A DNA stretch of 64,000 nt from Microbacterium stercoris (GTDB lineage Bacteria > Actinomycetota > Actinomycetes > Actinomycetales > Microbacteriaceae). Below the pieces are notes generated by a model, which saw only the letters and a program-made list of their open reading frames with translations, was not told the origin of the DNA and ran no database searches. Shown here one piece after another: positions 18,980 through 28,010 of the stretch. The number at the start of each line of letters is the position of its first letter. The stretch's first letter is position 1. A program made the translations under genes and the position numbers. The DNA is taken from NCBI RefSeq assembly GCF_017592545.1, contig NZ_JAGFOA010000002.1:599914-663913 (forward strand). The letters run 5' to 3'.

Positions 18980-21772
18980 ATGCCCACGACCCGCGACGAT
19001 CCCATCGTCCTGCCGCCCGCCCCGGCACCACCGAGGCGCGCTCCGTTCCCCATCGTCGCGTCGGTGATGCCGGTGGTCGCCGCCGTTGCGATCTGGGCGG
19101 TCACGGGCTCGTTTATGGCGCTGTGCTTCGCCGCGCTCGGGCCGCTCATGGCGCTCGCCTCGCTGGTCGACGGCGCGCGCGGCGGGCGACGGCGCCGTCG
19201 TGAGCAGCAGCGTGAGCACGCGGAGGCGCTCGCGCGGGCAGCCGAGCAGATCGCGCGTCGTCACGACGCCGAGCGCACGACGCTCTGGCGCCAGTGCCCC
19301 GATGCTGCGGCGCTGCTCGGCGACGCGCGCCGGCAGTGGCGGGTGAGCTCGGATGCTCTCGTCGTCGGACGGGGCCGGCAGCCCAGCGCCGTGCGGGTGA
19401 CGGGCGGCGACGACGATGACGCCGCGGGGCTGCGGCTGCGGGCCGAGCATGTCGAGGACGCTCCCGTCGCGATCGCCCTCGAAGAGGGGGTCGCCGTGCT
19501 CGGCGATCCGGTCGTCGCGGGCGCCGTCGCGCGAGCGCTGGTCCTGCAGCTGTGCCTCGGGCGACCCGCAAGCGACCTGCGCCTCGTCGCGGCACCCGCC
19601 GCCGAGCGCGGGTGGGCGCAGGCGCTGCCGCACTGGGAGCCGTCGGCCGCGCAGGGACGCAGGCGCCTCGCGTTCATCGGCGAGGGCGAGCCCGCGCCGC
19701 CAGCGGAGGTGGTGATCGCCACCGGCGCGCACGGAGCGGAGGTGCCGCTGGCCTGCCACGCCGTGCTGGAACTCGGCGAGACGCCGCTCGCCGGACGCCT
19801 GATCACGCGCGGCGAGATCTGCGACCTGCGCGTCGAGGCGCTCTCGCTCACTCAGGCTGAGGCGGTCGCCGCTCAGCTGGCCGCGCGGGCGATGCCCGTG
19901 CCGACGCCGCACACCCACGGCGGCGTGGTCGCGTTGGCGGACCTGCTCGCTGGCAGGGCAGCGGGCGAGCCGCTGGGCGCTCTGGGAGCGGTGATCGGGC
20001 GAGAGGCGGGTGAGCCCGCCGCGCTCGACCTCGTGGCAGACGGGCCGCACGCCGTCGTCGTCGGCACCACCGGCACCGGCAAGAGCGAGCTGCTGATCAC
20101 GTGGGTCACGTCGCTGGCGGCGACCCTGCCACCCGACCGCGTGCAGTTCCTGCTGGCCGACTTCAAGGGAGGCACCGCCTTCGCACCGCTCGCGGCGCTC
20201 CCTCACGTGGCGGGTGTCATCACCGATCTCGACGAGGGCGGTGCCCGACGCGCCGTCGAGAGCCTGCGTGCCGAGCTGCGCTCGCGGGAGGCCGCGCTCG
20301 CGGCGGTCGGCGCGCGCGACGTGTCCGATCCGCGGGCGGATCTGTCCCGGCTGGTGATCGTGGTCGACGAGTTCGCGGCGCTTCTGCAGGAGCATCCGGA
20401 TCTGCACGCCCTCTTCACCGACATCGCTGCGCGAGGACGGGCTCTCGGCATGCACCTCGTGCTCGGCACCCAGCGCGCGGGCGGGGTGCTGCGAGACGCT
20501 CTCGTGGCCAACTGCCCTCTGCGTGTCGCATTGCGCGTCGCCGAGCCCTCGGAGAGCCGCGTGCTCCTGGGCACCGATGAGGCCGCCGCACTTCCGGGAG
20601 GTGCCGAGGGGCGTGGCCTCGCGTGGATCCGGCGCGTGGGGGATATCCGGCCGCGTCTGACGCGCATCGCGCTGTCGGCACCGGGCGACGTCGGATCCGC
20701 CGTCGCCCGGTTCGCGGGACGGCCCAGACGGCCTGCGCCCTGGCAGCCGCCGTTGCCGACACAGCTCTCGCATCACGAGGCGGTCGCGCTGGCCGGTGAG
20801 CCCCCGGCCGATGCGATCCTGCTCGGCGTGGCCGACGACCCGGGTCGTCAGCGGCAGACGGCGGTGCTGCTGCGTCCGGGCGTCGACCGCGGCCTGGTCG
20901 TTGTGGGCGGGCCGGGCACCGGACGGTCGAGCATCGCGGGCCTCATCGCCGCGGCGCACCCCGACGCGGTGGTGGCGCCCCGGGACGCCGAGGGCGCATG
21001 GGACGCGCTCGAGCGGATGGAACGGGAGCGGCCGCCCCTGATCGTCATCGACGACGTCGACGCGATGCTGGCGAGGTTCCCACCCGACTACGCCCACGCG
21101 GTGGCGGAGCGGCTCGAGGCGGTCGTACGCGACGCGGGCGACACCGGCACCACCGTGGTGCTCACCGCTGCCCGCCTGACGGGATCGGTGATGCGCTTCG
21201 CCGACCTGCTGCCGCGACGCGCGCTGCTCGCGCTGCCGGGGCGCGCGGAGCATGTCGCCGCGGGTGGCGAGCCCGCGGGCTTCGATCCCCACCGCGCCCC
21301 CGGCCGCGCCGTCCTCGACGGTCTCGAGGTGCAGTTCGTCCGCGGCGCGCCGTGGGTCACCTCGTCGGATGCCGATGCCGACCCCGGGCCGGCCCACTGG
21401 GAGCCGGAGACGTCGATCACGGCGATGGTGCTGCGGTCGGCGCGCCGCCGGGGCGAGCACTTGGCCGCCGTGTGGCCGCGCGACGTGCGCGTGGTGATGC
21501 TCGACGACGTTCCACCGGGCCTTCGCCTCAGCGCGCTTCTCAGGCCGGGGGAGAGGGTCGTGCTCATCGGAGACGGCGACGCGTGGCAGCGACAGTGGGG
21601 TCTGCTGCAGGAGGTGCGGGCCTCGGCGCCGCTGGTGGTCGGCGCCGACTGCGCGACGGAGCTGCGAACGATCGCGGGTGAGCGCGAGCTCCCGCCCTTC
21701 GCGCGCATGCGAGCGTCGCGGGCCTGGCTGGTGCGCGACGGACTGCCGCCCGAGCGCGTGATCCTGCCGTGA
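18980..21772 (+). CDS. EssC/EccC-like FtsK/SpoIIIE-domain ATPase
   Basis: A 930-residue protein with an N-terminal pair of membrane helices (about 24-65), then a cytoplasmic part. The first FtsK/SpoIIIE ATPase domain carries Walker A GTTGTGKSE (362-370), the diagnostic LLADFKGGTAF near 392-402, and Walker B LVIVVDEFAAL ending near 468. A second P-loop domain has GGPGTGRSS (643-651), with Arg replacing the Walker A Lys, and LIVIDDVDAM near 685-694. This resembles the EccC/EssC motor of type VII secretion more than the chromosomal FtsK, whose four-helix N-terminus and gamma domain are missing. No WXG100, EccB, EccD or mycosin gene is in the window. The start ATG has no clear SD. Function in secretion is inferred. 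Confidence 0.82.
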   Translation: MPTTRDDPIVLPPAPAPPRRAPFPIVASVMPVVAAVAIWAVTGSFMALCFAALGPLMALASLVDGARGGRRRRREQQREHAEALARAAEQIARRHDAERTTLWRQCPDAAALLGDARRQWRVSSDALVVGRGRQPSAVRVTGGDDDDAAGLRLRAEHVEDAPVAIALEEGVAVLGDPVVAGAVARALVLQLCLGRPASDLRLVAAPAAERGWAQALPHWEPSAAQGRRRLAFIGEGEPAPPAEVVIATGAHGAEVPLACHAVLELGETPLAGRLITRGEICDLRVEALSLTQAEAVAAQLAARAMPVPTPHTHGGVVALADLLAGRAAGEPLGALGAVIGREAGEPAALDLVADGPHAVVVGTTGTGKSELLITWVTSLAATLPPDRVQFLLADFKGGTAFAPLAALPHVAGVITDLDEGGARRAVESLRAELRSREAALAAVGARDVSDPRADLSRLVIVVDEFAALLQEHPDLHALFTDIAARGRALGMHLVLGTQRAGGVLRDALVANCPLRVALRVAEPSESRVLLGTDEAAALPGGAEGRGLAWIRRVGDIRPRLTRIALSAPGDVGSAVARFAGRPRRPAPWQPPLPTQLSHHEAVALAGEPPADAILLGVADDPGRQRQTAVLLRPGVDRGLVVVGGPGTGRSSIAGLIAAAHPDAVVAPRDAEGAWDALERMERERPPLIVIDDVDAMLARFPPDYAHAVAERLEAVVRDAGDTGTTVVLTAARLTGSVMRFADLLPRRALLALPGRAEHVAAGGEPAGFDPHRAPGRAVLDGLEVQFVRGAPWVTSSDADADPGPAHWEPETSITAMVLRSARRRGEHLAAVWPRDVRVVMLDDVPPGLRLSALLRPGERVVLIGDGDAWQRQWGLLQEVRASAPLVVGADCATELRTIAGERELPPFARMRASRAWLVRDGLPPERVILP

Positions 21773-21911
21773 TCCGAGCCGGGAGCGTGGCGTCGAACGA
21801 CCGAGTCACGGGTGTGTTGACACCGTCGTGCGGGGCTCGTCAGGATGACAGCAGGAGCACGCGCAGAAGCGGTCGTCGCATGCGCACGGCCCTCTGGAAG
21901 GGCAGGCGGAG

Positions 21912-24644
21912 ATGAGCACAACCGGCGGCGTCGAGGTGTACGGGGATGGCGCTCTCACCCCCGAGCAGCGTGCCCGGTTCACCCCCTGGGCACGCGACAC
22001 CGAGGAGGTCGTCGGCCTGCTGGGCTCGGAGCTCACCGGCCTCAGCGAGGCCGAGGCGAGCCGGCGTGCCGAGGTCGTCGGGCGCAATGTCCTGCCGGAG
22101 GCGAAGAAGCTGCATCCGGTGCTGAAGTTCCTCTCGCACTTCAACGACACGCTCATCTACATCCTCCTGGCCGCCGCCGTGATCAAGGCGATCATGCTCG
22201 ACTGGCTCGACTTCTGGGTGATCATGGCCGTCGCGCTGATCAACGCGGTGATCGGATTCGTCCAGGAGGGTCGCGCTGAGAAGGCCCTGGCGGGCATCCG
22301 CGGCATGCTCTCCGCGACCGCGCAGGTGCGTCGGGACGGCGCATGGAAGGTCGTGGACGCCGGCGATCTGGTGCCCGGAGACATCGTGCGGCTGGCCCCG
22401 GGCGACAAGGTCCCCGCCGACATGCGGCTGACGGTCGCATCGCAGCTGCGCGTCGACGAGGCGGCGCTGACGGGCGAGTCCGTTCCGTCCTCGAAGGCCG
22501 TCGACCCGGTCGCAGCGGACGCCGGGGTGGGGGATCGCTCGTCCATGGTCTTCTCCGGCACCATCGTGTCGGCCGGCCAGGCGCGTGCCGTTGTGACCGC
22601 CACCGCAGGCGACACCGAGATCGGCACCATCCAGGCGCTCGTCGGCGAGGCCGGATCTCTCGACACGCCCCTCAAGTCCCAGCTCGCGGCCTTCGGTCGC
22701 GTGCTGACCTTCGTGATCCTGGGCATGGGCGTGGTGATGCTCCTGATCGGCCTCTTCCTTCACCGCATGGATCTCGACACGGTGATCTCGGCGACCGTGG
22801 GCTTCGCCGTGGCCGCCATCCCGGAGGGCCTTCCCGCGCTGGTCACCATCACGCTCGCGATCGGCGTGCAGCAGATGGCCAAGCGCAACGCGATCACCCG
22901 CAAGCTCCCCGCGGTCGAGACGCTCGGATCCGTCACCGTCGTCTGCTCGGACAAGACCGGCACGCTGACGACGAACGAGATGACCGTGCGCAGCCTCGTC
23001 ACCCCTCTCGGCCGCTACGACGTCTCCGGTCTGGGGTACCAGCCGGAGGGCGCCATCACGGACGAGAACGGCGCCGCGGCCGACGGCGCGGATCTGCAGC
23101 CGCTGCTGGCCGTCGCCTCGCTCTGCAACGACGCCCACCTCGTCCGCGACGGCGAGCGCTGGCAGCTCGTCGGCGAGCCCACCGAGGGCGCGCTGAAGAC
23201 CCTCGCGATGAAGGGCGGCTTCGACCCGCACGACCACACGCGCGTGGGGGTGCTTCCCTTCGACTCGGCCAACAAGTTCATGGGCACCGTCGATCTCGCC
23301 TCCGACGGCACCCGCACCCTGCTGGTGAAGGGGGCACCCGACCGCCTGCTCGATCGCTCGACCACCCAGAGCGGTCCGGACGGATCCGTTCCGCTGCGCC
23401 TCGACTCTTGGGAGGCGGCGATCGCCGAGCTGAGCGGCCAGGGTCTGCGTGTGCTCGCGGCCGCGCGCAGGAGGGATCCGGCCGGCGAAGGCGACCTCGA
23501 CGCATTCGACCTGCAGGACCTGGAGTTCCTGGGGGTCTACGGCATCGTCGATCCGCCGCGGCCCGAGGTGATCCAGGCCGTGCGCGACTGCCACACCGCG
23601 GGCGTGCGCGTGAAGATGATCACGGGCGATCACGCGGGCACCGCCCTGGCGATCGCGCGCGAGGTCGGCATCGTGGACGACCCGCACGCGCGAGTGCTCA
23701 CCGGAGCCGAGCTCGAGACGATGAGCCAGGACCAGCTGGCCGCAGTCGCGCATGAGGTCGACGTCTACGCCCGCACGAGCCCCGAGCACAAGATCCGCAT
23801 CGTGCGAGCCCTCCAATCGCATCACGAGGTCGTGGCGATGACTGGAGACGGGGTCAACGACGCTCCCGCGCTCACGCGCGCGAACGTCGGCGTCGCGATG
23901 GGGATCAAGGGCACCGAGGCCACGAAGGAGGCGGCCGAGATCGTCCTCGCCGACGACAACTTCGCGACCATCCGCTCCGCCATCCGCGAGGGTCGCCGCA
24001 TCTACGACAACCTCCGCAAGTCGGTCGTCTTCCTGCTGCCCACCAACGGCGCGCAGTCGCTGGTGATCCTGGTGGCCGTGCTGTTCGGCCTGACGCTGCC
24101 GCTCACACCGGTGCAGGTGCTGTGGGTGAACATGATCACCGCGGTGACCCTGTCGCTCTCGCTCGCCTACGAACCCGCCGAGCGCGGCATCATGCAGCGC
24201 CCGCCGCGGGCGCCCGGAGGCTCGATCATCTCGGTCCGCGAGCTGGTGTTCGTGCTGCTCGTCTCGCTCCTCATCGGCGGCGCGACCCTCGCGGTCTTCT
24301 ACGGCGCGGTCGCCCGTGGCGAGGCGGTCGAGATGGCGCGCACGGAGGCGGTCCTGATGCTGGCCCTGGGGCAGCTCGTGTTCCTGTTCAACTGCCGCAT
24401 CCTCGAGCGGTCGAGCTTCACCCTCGACGTGCTGCGCGGCAACCCGGTCGTCTGGTGGTCGGCGGGCGCGCTGATGGTGCTGCAGGCGGTCTACTCGTAC
24501 GCGCCGTTTATGAACGGCCTGTTCGATTCGCGTCCGATGCCCTACGAGGCCTGGTTGATCCCGCTCGCGTACGCGATCGCGCTCTTCCTGCTGATCGAGG
24601 GTGTGAAGGGCATCTGGCGGATCGTCCCCGAGCGAACGCGCTGA
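21912..24644 (+). CDS. P2-type cation-transporting ATPase
   Basis: A 910-residue integral membrane pump with an N-terminal cation-ATPase domain, actuator TGES (ALTGESVPSSK), a PEGLP bend in M4 (304-308), the phosphorylated Asp D347 in DKTGTLTTNEM, nucleotide-binding KGAPDRLLDRS, and the hinge TGDGVNDAPAL. These place it in the Ca2+/Na+/K+ P2 group with PMR1-, PacL- or CtpF-like members. In M6 the sequence is NMITAVTLSLSLAYEP (N740 onward). The SERCA Asp that binds both Ca2+ ions is replaced by A744, so the ion may not be Ca2+. GGAAGGG lies 9 nt before the ATG. It ends 6 bp from the convergent asparaginase. Confidence 0.9.
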   Translation: MSTTGGVEVYGDGALTPEQRARFTPWARDTEEVVGLLGSELTGLSEAEASRRAEVVGRNVLPEAKKLHPVLKFLSHFNDTLIYILLAAAVIKAIMLDWLDFWVIMAVALINAVIGFVQEGRAEKALAGIRGMLSATAQVRRDGAWKVVDAGDLVPGDIVRLAPGDKVPADMRLTVASQLRVDEAALTGESVPSSKAVDPVAADAGVGDRSSMVFSGTIVSAGQARAVVTATAGDTEIGTIQALVGEAGSLDTPLKSQLAAFGRVLTFVILGMGVVMLLIGLFLHRMDLDTVISATVGFAVAAIPEGLPALVTITLAIGVQQMAKRNAITRKLPAVETLGSVTVVCSDKTGTLTTNEMTVRSLVTPLGRYDVSGLGYQPEGAITDENGAAADGADLQPLLAVASLCNDAHLVRDGERWQLVGEPTEGALKTLAMKGGFDPHDHTRVGVLPFDSANKFMGTVDLASDGTRTLLVKGAPDRLLDRSTTQSGPDGSVPLRLDSWEAAIAELSGQGLRVLAAARRRDPAGEGDLDAFDLQDLEFLGVYGIVDPPRPEVIQAVRDCHTAGVRVKMITGDHAGTALAIAREVGIVDDPHARVLTGAELETMSQDQLAAVAHEVDVYARTSPEHKIRIVRALQSHHEVVAMTGDGVNDAPALTRANVGVAMGIKGTEATKEAAEIVLADDNFATIRSAIREGRRIYDNLRKSVVFLLPTNGAQSLVILVAVLFGLTLPLTPVQVLWVNMITAVTLSLSLAYEPAERGIMQRPPRAPGGSIISVRELVFVLLVSLLIGGATLAVFYGAVARGEAVEMARTEAVLMLALGQLVFLFNCRILERSSFTLDVLRGNPVVWWSAGALMVLQAVYSYAPFMNGLFDSRPMPYEAWLIPLAYAIALFLLIEGVKGIWRIVPERTR

Positions 24645-24650
24645 GCCGGA

Positions 24651-25640
24651 TCAGACCGTGGCGCGGATGCGTCCGACGTCCTGACCGCCGCCCTGCACCG
24701 CGAACATCGGCAGCGCCGCGGCCTCCACGGCGTCCGCGGAGGTGATCGCGCCCGCATTCGCCAGCAGCTGCAGGGCGACCAGGGGAGCGGCGCGGAGGGA
24801 TCCGTCGAGGGTCTTGAGGGCGACCGTGGTGCCGTCGGGCGCCACCATGATCTGCACGCCCTCGGCGCCGAGCTTCGAGAACACCCCGTAGCGCTCGATC
24901 ATGACCGTGTCGGACTGGCCGGGGCCGTGGATCGTCCAGGGGTTCTCCCGCACCGTGCGCACGAGGGCGCCCGCCACGCGGTGCAAAGCGAAAGGCGAGC
25001 GCTCCGACGACGTGCCGACGCGGTGGATGCCGCGCGCGAGTCCGGTCAGGGTGAGCGCGTGCACGGGAGCGCCGCAGCCGTCGATCACCGTCGCCGCGAT
25101 CTTCTCGCCCGTGAGGCGCTCGATCACCTCGCGGATGTGCAGCTGCAGCGGGTGCACGGGGTCGAGGTAGCCGTGCGTGTCCCACCCGGTCGCGACGCAG
25201 GCGCTCAGCATCGCGGCGTGCTTGCCGGAGCAGTTGTGGCGCACCGCGGCGGGCTCGAGGTGGTCGCGCACCATCGCGTCTCGCGCGGCGGTGTCGCTGG
25301 GCCAGCTCGCGGGGCAGCCGAGCACATCCTCGGTGAGCCCCACTGCGGCGAGCATGTCGCGCACGACCGCAGCGTGGCGGTCGGTGCCGTGATGGCTCGC
25401 GGTCGCGAGCGCGAGGCGCTCGCCCTCGAGCGCGGCGCCCGCCGTGACGACGGCGACGGCCTGCAGCGGCTTCAGTGACGAGCGCGGCAGGATCAGCGCA
25501 TCCGGGTTGCCGAGACGGGCGACGATGTCGCCGCCCGGATTCAGCACGACCGCGGAGCCCGCATGGCGCGACTCGACGAAGCCTCCACGCTCGACGACTG
25601 CCAGCTCGACCGAATCCTGAACCCCGAATGTCTCCGTCAC
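24651..25640 (-). CDS. L-asparaginase, type II-like (Rhizobium ReAII family)
   Basis: A 329-residue cytoplasmic protein of the asparaginase group that is unrelated to the E. coli enzymes. Its likely catalytic SSLKP motif (S54, S55, K57) and the HNCSGKHAAML block near 135-145 match that family, which hydrolyses L-asparagine to aspartate and ammonia. GSSERSPFALHR and NPWTIHGPGQSDT further downstream are also family-like. The start is GTG at 25640, only 23 bp from the divergent OsmC ATG. TAGGGT ends 7 nt before the GTG, so it is probably leaderless. The gene converges with the cation ATPase, 6 bp apart, and no terminator hairpin fits between them. Confidence 0.85.
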   Translation of the reverse strand: MTETFGVQDSVELAVVERGGFVESRHAGSAVVLNPGGDIVARLGNPDALILPRSSLKPLQAVAVVTAGAALEGERLALATASHHGTDRHAAVVRDMLAAVGLTEDVLGCPASWPSDTAARDAMVRDHLEPAAVRHNCSGKHAAMLSACVATGWDTHGYLDPVHPLQLHIREVIERLTGEKIAATVIDGCGAPVHALTLTGLARGIHRVGTSSERSPFALHRVAGALVRTVRENPWTIHGPGQSDTVMIERYGVFSKLGAEGVQIMVAPDGTTVALKTLDGSLRAAPLVALQLLANAGAITSADAVEAAALPMFAVQGGGQDVGRIRATV

Positions 25641-25663
25641 CCGATCAACCCTAATCTGGGCCT
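25641..25663. promoter_or_regulatory. 23-bp shared divergent leaderless promoter
   Basis: The start codons of asparaginase (GTG, minus, 25640) and the OsmC protein (ATG, plus, 25664) are only 23 bp apart. Plus-strand TAATCT (25652-25657) ends 6 nt before the ATG; minus-strand TAGGGT (25653-25648) ends 7 nt before the GTG. The two -10 hexamers overlap by 2 bp, so RNA polymerase probably cannot occupy both at once. Confidence 0.6.
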
Positions 25664-26134
25664 ATGAACGGAGAGCACCGCTACGCCCTGACCGCCACGT
25701 GGACCGGCGATCTCGGATCGGGCACCTCGGGCTATCGCGACTACTCGCGCGACGTCACGCTCGAGGTGGCCGGGAAGCCCGCCCTGCTCGCATCGTCGGA
25801 CAAGCCGTTCCGCGGCGATCCCACGCGCTGGAACCCGGAGGATCTGCTGGTCGCGGCGCTGGCGGAGTGCCATCTGCTCTCGTACCTCCACGCATGCGTG
25901 CAGGCAGGAGTGGTCGTCACGTCCTACGTCGATCAGGCCACCGGGCTGCTCCGCGAGGATTCGTCGAGCAGCGCGAAGTTCGAGGAGGTCGTGCTCCACC
26001 CGCGCGTCACCGTCGCCTCCGAATCGATGATCGAGGCCGCAGAGGCCGCGCACCGCACCGCCCACGAGTGGTGCTTCATCGCCCGCTCGGTCAACTTCCC
26101 GGTGCGGCACGAGCCCACGGTGACCGTGGGCTGA
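25664..26134 (+). CDS. OsmC-family peroxiredoxin-like protein
   Basis: A 156-residue small cytoplasmic protein of the OsmC/Ohr superfamily, thiol peroxidases that reduce organic hydroperoxides. Two cysteines fit the family: one in LAALAECHLLSYLHACVQAG (helix near residues 66-85; a second Cys sits later in the same helix) and one in HEWCFIARS near residue 127. The start is fixed by the leaderless -10 at 25652-25657. The gene ends 3 bp before the convergent acyltransferase. As in many OsmC-like proteins of Actinobacteria, the true substrate is not known. Confidence 0.88.
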   Translation: MNGEHRYALTATWTGDLGSGTSGYRDYSRDVTLEVAGKPALLASSDKPFRGDPTRWNPEDLLVAALAECHLLSYLHACVQAGVVVTSYVDQATGLLREDSSSSAKFEEVVLHPRVTVASESMIEAAEAAHRTAHEWCFIARSVNFPVRHEPTVTVG

Positions 26135-26137
26135 CAG

Positions 26138-26926
26138 TCAGCGCCGCTCGTGCGGCAGGGCGCGCCGGATCTTCTCGACGGTTCCCTGGGCCGGCGACTC
26201 GTTGAACGCGTCGGCGAGCTCCTGCCCGGAAAGGGCGTGGATCGCCGCCATGATCTCGTCGGTGGCCGTGCGCCGGGCCTTGCCGGAGTTCGCGGGACCG
26301 TGATGCGAGAGGTCCAGCGGCGCGCCGAACCGGATGGTCACACGGTGCCGCAGGGAGGGGAACTTCGCGCCGACGGGCATCGCCCTGTCGGTGCCGACGA
26401 GGCCCACCGGCACCACGGGCGAACCCGTCTGCAGGGCGAGGAAGGCGACCCCGGTGCGGCCCTTGTAGAGCCGCCCGTCGAGCGAGCGCGTGCCCTCGGG
26501 ATAGAGGGCGACCGCGGCCCCGTCCTCGAGCAGCTGCCGCTGCTGGTCGAGCGCGTCGAGCGCGGCCTGGCCGGCGCCGCGCCGCACGGGGATGGCCCCG
26601 ACCGCGGTGAAGAAGACGCGTGAGAACCAGCCCTTCACGCCCGTGCCCTCGAAGTAGCTCGACTTGGCGAGGAAGTTGACCGCGCGGGGCGCCGCGGCGA
26701 CAGGGATGGCCACGGAGTCGATGAAGGAAAGATGATTCGACGCGAAGATCAGGCGCCCCTCGGCGGGGATGTTCTCGCGCCCCTCGATGCGAGGACGGTA
26801 GACCATGCGCACCAGCGGGGTCAGCACCGCGCGACCGAAGCTGTAGAACCAGCTCGGGCGCGAGGGGGATTCGGCGCCTTCGGTCTCGCCGGGTTCGGGT
26901 GCCACGGCGTCCGCAGAGGTGATCAT
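26138..26926 (-). CDS. PlsC-type 1-acyl-sn-glycerol-3-phosphate acyltransferase
   Basis: A 262-residue membrane-associated acyltransferase that should acylate lysophosphatidate or a related glycerolipid. It has motif I NHLSFID (about 65-71), motif II with YFEGTG, motif III YPEGTRSLDG near 139-148, and motif IV VPVGLVGT near 169-176. The frame is open far upstream, but the ATG at 26926 is preceded by GGAGGA and by TAAGCT ending 7 nt before it, so this start is doubly supported. The N-terminal 25 residues are acidic and Pro/Ser-rich and resemble other actinobacterial PlsC proteins. Confidence 0.88.
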   Translation of the reverse strand: MITSADAVAPEPGETEGAESPSRPSWFYSFGRAVLTPLVRMVYRPRIEGRENIPAEGRLIFASNHLSFIDSVAIPVAAAPRAVNFLAKSSYFEGTGVKGWFSRVFFTAVGAIPVRRGAGQAALDALDQQRQLLEDGAAVALYPEGTRSLDGRLYKGRTGVAFLALQTGSPVVPVGLVGTDRAMPVGAKFPSLRHRVTIRFGAPLDLSHHGPANSGKARRTATDEIMAAIHALSGQELADAFNESPAQGTVEKIRRALPHERR

Positions 26927-26933
26927 TCCTCCG

Positions 26934-26939
26934 AGCTTA
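26934..26939 (-). promoter_or_regulatory. leaderless -10 element of the plsC-like gene
   Basis: TAAGCT on the minus strand ends 7 nt before the ATG at 26926. GGAGGA also lies between, immediately upstream of the ATG. Confidence 0.5.
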
Positions 26940-27047
26940 TCGGCGGATCCATGCCCAGCCCGGCATGGCGGGGGAGAGCCACCCTCAGCGCGCTCGTAAG
27001 CACATGGGGCAGGATGGGACGAACCCCATCCAGAACGAGGTGTTTCC

Positions 27048-28010
27048 GTGCGTCTTCGCCCCGCAGTCATCATGTCCTCCTTCGCGCTGGCCGCGCTCGC
27101 CCTCGCGGGCTGCTCGGGCGAACCCGCGCCGGAGTCGACGCCGACCTCCTCGGCCGCCGCCGGCGACCTCTGCGACGTCGCCCTCGCCTCGGACGACGTG
27201 TCCGACGCCGTCAAGGTGGAGGGAGACGCCGGCGCCCAGCCGACGCTCGGGGGCGAGTTCCCGCTCGAGATCTCCGCCCCGGCGCGCTCCGTGGTCTCGG
27301 AGGGCGACGGCGACAAGCTCGAAGAGGGCGACTGGTTCGAGTACGACATGGCGATCTTCGACGCCACAACGGGCAAGCTCGGCGCGGTCGGCGGGTTCGA
27401 CCAGCGTCTCGCGCCGATCCAGGCGGTCTCCACCACGGGTGTCGGCCAGATGCTCGGCTGTGCCACCGAGGGCACACGCGTGGCCATCACCGTGCCCGGC
27501 AGCGAGCAGAGCTCGGCGGCCGTGTACGTGCTCGACGTGAACAAGATCGTCGACCTCCCCGAGAAGGCGTGGGGTGAGGACCAGGAGCCGGTCGAGGGTG
27601 AGCCCACGGTGAAGCTCGACAAGAAGGGCGCGCCCACGATCACGCTCCCCGACACCGACGCCCCGGCCGAGACCGTCGTCACGACGCTGAAGAAGGGCGA
27701 CGGCGACGTCGTCGAGGCCGGCAGCGACGTCATCGTCCACTACACGGGTGTGAAGTGGTCGGACGGATCCGTCTTCGACTCCAGCTGGGAGCGCGGCACG
27801 CCCGCGCCGTTCAACACGGCGGGCGTGGTCCCCGGCTTCACGAAGGCCATCGAGGGTCAGACCATCGGCTCGCAGGTGCTCGTCACCATGCCCCCGAAGG
27901 ACGGCTACGGCGAGGGCGAGAAGAACGCGGACAACCTCGTCGGCGAGACGCTGACGTTCGTCGTGGACATCCTCGACGCGGGCACGCCGGTCCAGCAGAT
28001 CCAGCAGTGA
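27048..28010 (+). CDS. FKBP-type peptidyl-prolyl isomerase, lipoprotein
   Basis: A 320-residue exported lipoprotein. The N-terminus has an Arg-containing n-region, a hydrophobic stretch and the lipobox LALAGC, with Cys22 as the lipidation site. Residues 23-200 form a poorly conserved domain. Residues about 215-315 are an FKBP fold: [25 protein letters not shown] region, [12 protein letters not shown], and the Y-G-EGE loop followed by LTFVVDIL. It should catalyse prolyl isomerisation on the outer face of the membrane. The GTG at 27048 has GAGG 7 nt upstream. Its stop overlaps the start of dxr (GTGA), so the two are translationally coupled although their functions differ. Confidence 0.87.
   Translation: MRLRPAVIMSSFALAALALAGCSGEPAPESTPTSSAAAGDLCDVALASDDVSDAVKVEGDAGAQPTLGGEFPLEISAPARSVVSEGDGDKLEEGDWFEYDMAIFDATTGKLGAVGGFDQRLAPIQAVSTTGVGQMLGCATEGTRVAITVPGSEQSSAAVYVLDVNKIVDLPEKAWGEDQEPVEGEPTVKLDKKGAPTITLPDTDAPAETVVTTLKKGDGDVVEAGSDVIVHYTGVKWSDGSVFDSSWERGTPAPFNTAGVVPGFTKAIEGQTIGSQVLVTMPPKDGYGEGEKNADNLVGETLTFVVDILDAGTPVQQIQQ

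Noticed and set aside
17633..21460. A 1275-codon minus-strand frame across the aldo/keto reductase, PP2C and FtsK-like genes
   Set aside because: It spans three genes with clear motifs on the other strand and shows only shadow composition.
27755..28006. Upstream extension of the dxr frame
   Set aside because: It overlaps the FKBP domain. The GTG at 28007 begins the conserved [11 protein letters not shown].
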